DNA of 64,000 bases, taken from positions 6,769,072-6,833,071 of the forward strand of contig NC_092262.1 in assembly GCF_036320965.1 (NCBI RefSeq), written 5' to 3'. The position numbers and the translations under genes are program-made. The stretch comes from Panulirus ornatus. Lineage: Eukaryota > Arthropoda > Malacostraca > Decapoda > Palinuridae. The notes under the pieces were generated by a model. The model saw nothing but the letters and a program-made list of their open reading frames with translations. It ran no database searches and was not told the DNA's origin. Below are positions 57,561 through 64,000 of this stretch, piece after piece; position 1 is the first letter of the stretch, and the number at the start of each line of letters is the position of its first letter.

Positions 57561-59125
57561 GTTACGTCTTAGGGCAAGGGGGTCACCATGTAAAAACCCT
57601 TCACTGCTTTTGATGGCATTCCCAAATCAGGCAGGCAGATGGCTCATCAGATGAGGGGCATATGGTATTTTGAATTATATTTAATGTATTTAGTCAACAG
57701 TTCTTTGTAAATTTAGAACAAATTAGAAAGCTTATTGAAATGGCGACCCCAATTGAGTTTGTCATAGCATGGCCTTTGACTCCAAGAATGAATTTTACTT
57801 TATTCATATTTAGCTTAATTTTCAGAAGACATTTTTTTCCTTCTGACAGGGACTGAATGGGTGTATCCTTTTACAAAAGTCTGACAGACCTAACAAATAC
57901 AATCAGTCTCCATAAATTTTCCCTCAGGCCTCCTCCACAAATCCCCTGATGCTCTATATTTCATATCCCATAAAAGCTGATAGGCCTCAGTGGTACTTTA
58001 ATCTCTTTTCCTCATTTGATATCTTGATAGCTGGCCTCCAGATCCATCATATGTCATTGGTACATGAATAGAATGTAAAATTTCTTGAATTCACATTGAT
58101 AATGTTAGTTTACAAAAAAAGGGAGAGATCTGTACTGAAAAATGTATACCTCTTTTATCAACAGTTGATGCAAATGGTCCTTTTTTGTGTGTGTGTGAGT
58201 GTGTGTTTGTTACACAGTGTCAGTAAGGATGTGTTTAGTTTCATCATTCTCCATTGTTGAATTGTCTTGCAGTAATCTTTTATGATTGTTGATAGTGTTT
58301 TGATTTGTGAATCCTTATGCATCTGATTTATGACATGTGGATAAGGAAAGAGATAAGCTGATAAGCTGAGGGAGATTTTCTTGAAAGACTTTAATATCAC
58401 TTTAAATGGTAAGCAAAAGATCATTTTCTTCAATTCCTTTCCGGTATCGTTTGTTGCATTTTCTTGATGTGGTGAACCTTTTATTCTTGAACCATTATGC
58501 CCCAGTGTTTAGAAAGACTGATTTTTTTCTACCATTTTAATATGACTTGATTTTGATTTTTTTATTTCAAGGATTTGAGTCCTTGAACATAGATTGTAAG
58601 TGGCACATTTAGTAAAGCCTACAAGATTTTTCTCAGAAAAAGAGAATGTAGTGCATAAAGATATTTTTATGATGTGCAGTTGATAGTAATAAAGATAAAA
58701 TTCTGTCTCTGTTGACAGCTTTCATAATGAATTGTTGCATACTGTCAATGGTGGTCAACTTGATCTTGCACATTTTGTAACTAAGTGCTGAGTTTTGTGT
58801 ATCTTTGTGTGACTACACAAGTTAATTTCATGTAAAAAAAAATTTCAGATGGTGAAAAGCTAATTTTTTGGCTAAGTATAAGTCTTCTACCAAATTTATT
58901 TTTGAAGATGGAAGGGATTTTCACCTGGATTTTGTTGTTAATAATTATATTGAAAGATTGTTTAGATTATCTATGCCTCTGAGGGTATTTGGAGAATTAG
59001 ATATTTTTTGATTTACTATATTTCATTGTCTTTCCATTTCATTACTCTCCTTGTTGGATTTTCATATACAGTATTTTTTCATGATATGGTATATTGCTTT
59101 ATATTTTGGTGGAGTTCACATTTGG
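57561..59125. other. No gene seen
   Basis: AT-rich sequence; a short GT run near 58185-58205 only. Confidence 0.5.
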
Positions 59126-59137
59126 TTGTAAACAATT

Positions 59138-59281
59138 TTTTTTTTTTTTTAAACTATTTGCCATTTCCCGCGTTAGTGAGGTAGCGTTAAGAACAGAGGA
59201 CTGGGCCTTTTGTGGAATATCCTCACCTGGCCCCCTCTGTTCTTTATATGCATATATATTTCAGTGATACTTTTGATGACT
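59138..59281 (-). mobile_element. SINE-like element A, 5'-truncated copy with 12-bp target-site duplication
   Basis: Core CACTAACGCGGGAAATGGCA and the GGCCAGGTGAGGATATTCC stretch read on the - strand, with an A-rich tail at 59138-59152. TTGTAAACAATT flanks at 59126-59137 and 59282-59293. About 35 bp at the 5' end do not match other copies. Confidence 0.65.
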
Positions 59282-60048
59282 TTGTAAACAATTGCATACA
59301 TTGTCAGATTTATGTGATAATTTTCTCAAATGGATGATATGATGAACTAATTTTACTATATCAGTATGTTTCTTACACATGTAAGATGCATTGGCAACTC
59401 CCTCTTGAGGTGTAGAGTGCTGGTGGGTGACTGTTCAGTGTGGAAGAAAGCTGATGAGGGGAAGGTTGTTTGTAGTCAGAGTTCTCTCTCACATCACTCT
59501 TACTCATCAGTTTTGTGTTGCACTTATGCTGACTATACAAACCTCAGTCTTGTGATTTCCCAGTTACAATACTATTCCTGGGTTATGTATTGAAACCACA
59601 GTGGTATTTGTAGTGTGTGAAGTGATATATATGCTTAATATCATTCAGTGTTTTAGATCAAAGTTAAAGATAACACCATTAAAACTTTATGAGGTTATTT
59701 GTTGCTAATTTTATATACCTTGGACATGAGATGTTATTTCTATGTAAGAACATTACCCATTTACTCAGTGATTATGTTATGCAGCAACAGTTGCAATGTT
59801 CAGCATAGTTTGAAATTCTTGTTGATAACTAACTATTTATATGTTTTTATGTTTACTGTTGCTGAAATGGTACCAGAAACCCACTTGAGTTATTTCAAGG
59901 CACATTTCTGGCATTGCATTTGAAGTCATTGGTGGGGATGTACAATTAAAGCTATTCCATTTTCTTTTTTAATGGCAGTGAAACTGGTTTGCTTTGAAAT
60001 TTTCAGTAGAGTATTTTTTTCATTCTGGAGCCTCTGTAATTGAACTTA

Positions 60049-60182
60049 GGTTTTTTTTTTTTTTTTTTCCAAAGGAAGGAACAGAGAAGGGGGCTGGATG
60101 AGGATGTTTCCTCAGAGGCCCAGTCCTCTGTTCTTAACGCTACCTCGCTGTTGCGGGAAATGGCGAAGAGTATGAAAGAAAG

Positions 60183-60251
<69 letters not shown>
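60049..60251 (+). mobile_element. SINE-like element A, 5'-truncated copy with (TA)n tail
   Basis: It starts in the T-run, then GGAACAGAGAAGGGGGCTGG, the core ACGCTACCTCGCTGTTGCGG, GAAATGGCGAAGAGTATGAA and a long (TA)n at 60187-60251. Confidence 0.75.
60187..60251 (+). repeat. (TA)n microsatellite
   Basis: Tail of the SINE-like copy at 60049. Confidence 0.97.
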
Positions 60252-60255
<4 letters not shown>

Positions 60256-60891
60256 TTATGTTTTATACTTCATAATAATTATAATGCTTGAAAGGTGAGA
60301 GTAAAGCTCTTGCTTAGACATGTGTCCTTGAGCCTTAGAGGATGTTGGAAATAACAGATAAGTTGTGTGTTTGTTGTCCTTTAACATTTGTAGTGTTCAT
60401 TTTCCAAAATCATTTATTAGTTATTACTCGATTATATGTGAGATGAATGGGGAATCTGTTTTGGTGATGGGGACATAAATGAATGATGGTAGTATTTACA
60501 GAGGAATATAAGTGTGCCACAAACTAGTATAGCATTTCTGTTAAGACTTTTATTAGGTCTTTAAGAATTTCAAGTACAAGATATTCCTGTTATTTATTTG
60601 TTGGAGTATCAGAATGTTGTCTGTGATAAGTAGAAGCATTATGATTCTTATCGTATAAAAGATAAAGGAAATTGTTTGAATTGTGCATATAAATGAAAGA
60701 TACTTTGCATTATGCTAACATATCTCTTGTCTTAATGTCTAATCATCAGTCATATATCTGCCTGCAGTATGGATCTTAAAGGCTGTGCTTTGTAGACAAA
60801 TTGCTTTTTTAAGGATTTGCAATTTTTTTTGTACTTGATCTAATGATGTAATTTTGCACTTCTCTTGTAGGTTTATTGATTCCTTCCAGTT

Positions 60892-61213
60892 ATGAATAAT
60901 CAACAAGAAAAAGAAATGGAGGATGTAAGTTTTCATTCCTCATATGTAGTTTGGATTTTTCTGTTCAGCATAATGACCAAGGGATACACAGTACAGTGAT
61001 ATATATTGTTACTGTTCTTGTAGTGAGTGATATTGCTTGTTTTTATTTATAATTTGAATTTCAACTTTTGGCAAACATTAAAGAATATATTTATTATATA
61101 TGAGCAAATAAGGAGTTATGATTTATTTCTTCTACAAGGACTTGTCCAGTGAGCAAGGAAAGATGGAAGCTGTTTTACTTTCTTTGGGGAAAGATAAGGC
61201 AAAATCCCTATAA
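60892..61213 (+). CDS. Candidate two-exon small ORF of 35 aa
   Basis: Exon 60871-60924 follows a cttctcttgtag acceptor and has a 21-nt leader, then ATG, MNNQQEKEMED and GAT|gtaagt. After a 214-nt intron, an acceptor ending acaag opens DLSSEQGKMEAVLLSLGKDK, ending AKSL-stop at 61211-61213. Both junctions are phase 0. The product would be a charged micropeptide; no family is recognised. The second exon may belong to a longer protein. Confidence 0.33.
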
Positions 61214-62773
61214 TAACCTCTGGGTAAACCCACCATCTACTGCTAAGGCACAGGATATCTTAGACTGAATAACTGCTTGTCAGCTTCTCTTCAGCAGAAG
61301 AGAGCATATGCGTCTAGACCTAGAATATACCTAAACAAGTACAACCAACTCATTCCCCACTGTGTGCTTACTCCTTCAATTGGCTCAGGCTTTTGTGTTG
61401 GTTTCCTGCCCTTTTTCTTATATCCTCAATTATAGGTAGGGCTTCTCTTTCATTCTTATTAATCTTTACTTATTGTATTGTGGGAACAGAGGTTTGCCTA
61501 AATATGTATTTCATAACTACAGATAGTGTGATATTTATGTGTCACATTCACATTGCCTCTTCTTGTAATCTTGTATGTACTGTCTTTACTCCTGTGTGTG
61601 TGTATACATACACACCCCAGCCTAAGCCAAGTATGCAGGATTTTGTTTAGTCACTCATGCTTCTATGTATCTGACTGTTGAAACATTCTTTTTTGCATGG
61701 TTAGTCAAGAATGATACATGATACTGGGAGTAGTTGTTTCAGGGAATATATCAAAAGACATATATGAGAAACTATATGAGGTTATCTGTGTTTATTTTCT
61801 TATTAATGGTGGAAACAGTTTAGAAGCATAGAGGGCATTTGTTTACCCACCACTCTTTCTAGTTCAAAATCTGGCAGAAAAAGCTGAGATGGAGCACCAT
61901 GTAATGTAGAGAGAGTATTATGACACAGAAATTCTTTTAGGAAAATGTGAAAATGAAAAGTTTCTGACTGTAACTGCAGTGCGCTTCTCCGAAGAGGAAG
62001 CTCAGATTTGAAATGGGGAAAAAAAAGCTTCAATGTTTAAATAGTAACTTCAACATTTTTCGTTCTTGACAATGGCCTGTTAACTGATTACTGATATCAC
62101 TGGGTTATATCTATCCTTGAATTGAAGGTACTGATGGTCTGTTTATTTACTTCATTGAGTGAATTTTTCCACTTTTATTTCACTCCGCAGCTGAAAAAAC
62201 TTTTGCCCACATTGATATTACATTTCATTCCTTTTATCTTTTACTGTAATTCTGTCTGTTGGAAAGAATTTTGTGTATGTTATATTGTTGAAATTGTTTA
62301 CTACTTCAAAAACTTCTGTTAGATTGCATGGAGTCTCTGCTCTTTGAGAGAGAATGATTTTAGGTTTCTCGAGTCTTTGTTCAAAAGGCTCATAAGCTGA
62401 GTGACTGAATTAGTTTTAATCAAATTTTTCTTCATCTTCAATGAAGGTTGATGATAGAATTGTACTTTCTATTTCAAATGAGTTCTGATTAGGGCATTAT
62501 ACTGAGTGAGTATTTTGTCCTTCCTTATACAGTGTTTCTATCTTTGACTTTTATCATTCTGTTGGCCTAATTATATGCAAGTTTTTCAGAATATGTGTGT
62601 TGTTGGCCCATGAACAGCATATATTTTGATGTACCTGATTCCCAACTGAACATATGTTTTACAGTCCTCTCCTCTTTCACTTCTATTATCATGAGAATTT
62701 TGACATGGAGAGCTGCAAAAAAGGATTCAGATGCCTCTTAAAAGCTTTCTGTTTTCTTCCAGCTGTTTTTCCC
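61214..62773. other. No gene seen
   Basis: AT-rich sequence without supported exons. Confidence 0.5.
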
Positions 62774-64000
62774 ATTTTTTTTTTCTTTTGCCGCTGTCTC
62801 CCGCGTTTGCGAGGTAACGCAAGGAAACAGACGAAAGAAATGTCCCAACCCACCCCCATACACATGTATATACATACATCCACACACGCAAATATACATA
62901 CCTACACAGCTTTCCATGGTTTACTCCAGATGCTTCACATGCCCTGATTCAATCCACTGACAGCACGTCAACCCCGGTATACCACATCGATCCAATTCAC
63001 TCTATTCCTTGCCCTCCTTTCACCCTCCTGCATGTTCAGGCCCCGATCACACAAAATCTTTTTCACTCCATCTTTCCACCTCCAGTTTGGCCTCCCACTT
63101 CTCCTCGTTCCCTCCACCTCCGACACATATATCCTCTTGGTCAATCTTTCCTCACTCATTCTCTCCATGTGCCCAAACCATTTCAAAACACCCTCTTCTG
63201 CTCTCTCAACCACGCTCTTTTTATTTCCACACATCTCTCTTACCCTTATGTTACTTACTCGATCAAACCACCTCACACCACACATTGTCCTCAAACATCT
63301 CATTTCCAGCACATCCATCCTCCTGTGCACAACTCTATCCATAGCCCACGCCTCGCAACCATACAACATTGTTGGAACCACTATTCCTTCAAACATACCC
63401 ATTTTTGCTTTCCGAGATAATGTTCTCGACTTCCACACATTCTTCAAGGCTCCCAGGATTTTTGCCCCCTCCCCCACCCTATGATCCACTTCCGCTTGCA
63501 TGGTTCCATCCGCTGCCAGATCCACTCCCAGATATCTAAAACTCTTTACTTCCTCCAGTTTTTCTCCATTCAAACTTACCTCCCAATTGACTTGACCCTC
63601 AACCCTACTGTACTTAAATAACCTTGCTCTTATTCACATTTACTCTTAACTTTCTTCTTTCACACACTTTACCAAACTCAGTCACCAGCTTCTGCAGTTT
63701 CTCACATGAATCAGCCACCAGCGCTGTATCATCAGCGAACAACAACTGACTCACTTCCCAAGCTCTCTCATCCACAACAGACTTCATACTTACTCCTCTT
63801 TCCAAAACTCTTGCATTTACCTCCCTAACAACCCCATCCATAAACAAATTAAACAACCATGGAGACATCACACACCCCTGCCGCAAACCTACATTCACTG
63901 AGAACCAATCACTTTCCTCTCTTCCTACACATACACATGCCTTACATCCTCGATAAAAACTTTTCACTGCTTCTAACAACTTGCCTCCCACACCATATAT
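62774..64000 (-). mobile_element. LINE copy 5, runs off the window end, with RT domain
   Basis: The longest copy. It contains GLRQGCVMSPWLFNLFMDGV and FADDTALVADSCEKLQKLV of the reverse transcriptase, then KVWKSRTLSRK-like and GHMERM blocks. An extra base near 63614-63620, relative to copy 2, shifts the frame after VNVNKSKVI, so this copy is broken. Its 5' part lies beyond the window. Confidence 0.92.

Overview
The window is nuclear DNA from an arthropod, most likely a malacostracan/decapod crustacean. The genes have short exons and long AT-rich introns with GT..AG boundaries. Long (TA)n, (GA)n and (CA)n tracts are frequent, several minisatellites are present, and LINE/SINE copies recur. The species cannot be fixed from the sequence alone.

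Three multi-exon genes were reconstructed by joining splice sites in phase. (1) A bestrophin anion-channel gene lies on the + strand, 2604-13171, with nine coding exons and 481 aa; it appears complete. (2) A gene for an unassigned coiled-coil protein lies on the - strand, 32568-19780, with eleven coding exons and 562 aa. It converges on the bestrophin gene across a repeat-rich 6.6 kb interval. (3) A gene for a small secreted protein lies on the - strand, 41272-35822, with five coding exons and about 254 codons. It has a signal peptide, a PAN/apple-like segment and a discoidin-like segment, a TATA/Inr-type promoter, and an apparent one-base frameshift in its fourth exon. From 45 kb to 62 kb coding signal is weak; two candidate short coding exons or small ORFs are listed at low confidence.

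Repeats dominate the rest. Five closely related copies of one non-LTR retrotransposon (LINE) family are present at 16.8, 21.8, 37.4, 49.1 and 62.8 kb, three with clear target-site duplications. A SINE-like family occurs at 5.9, 44.3, 59.2 and 60.1 kb and shares its 3' core with the LINE. Older LINE relics lie at 29.9, 30.8, 54.6, 56.3 and 57.2 kb. Minisatellites include 34-bp (0.55-0.96 kb), 23-bp (2.7-3.2 kb), 51-bp (6.5-6.75 kb), 42-bp (10.2 kb), 120-bp (49.8 kb) and 21-bp (42.1-42.7 kb) units.

The most notable observations are these. A LINE inserted exactly on a splice acceptor of the secreted-protein gene and duplicated that acceptor in its target-site duplication. A 51-bp minisatellite copies a bestrophin splice donor several times. 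LINE and SINE share a tail, with an intermediate older copy. A 34-bp satellite upstream of bestrophin carries three nuclear-receptor half-sites per unit.
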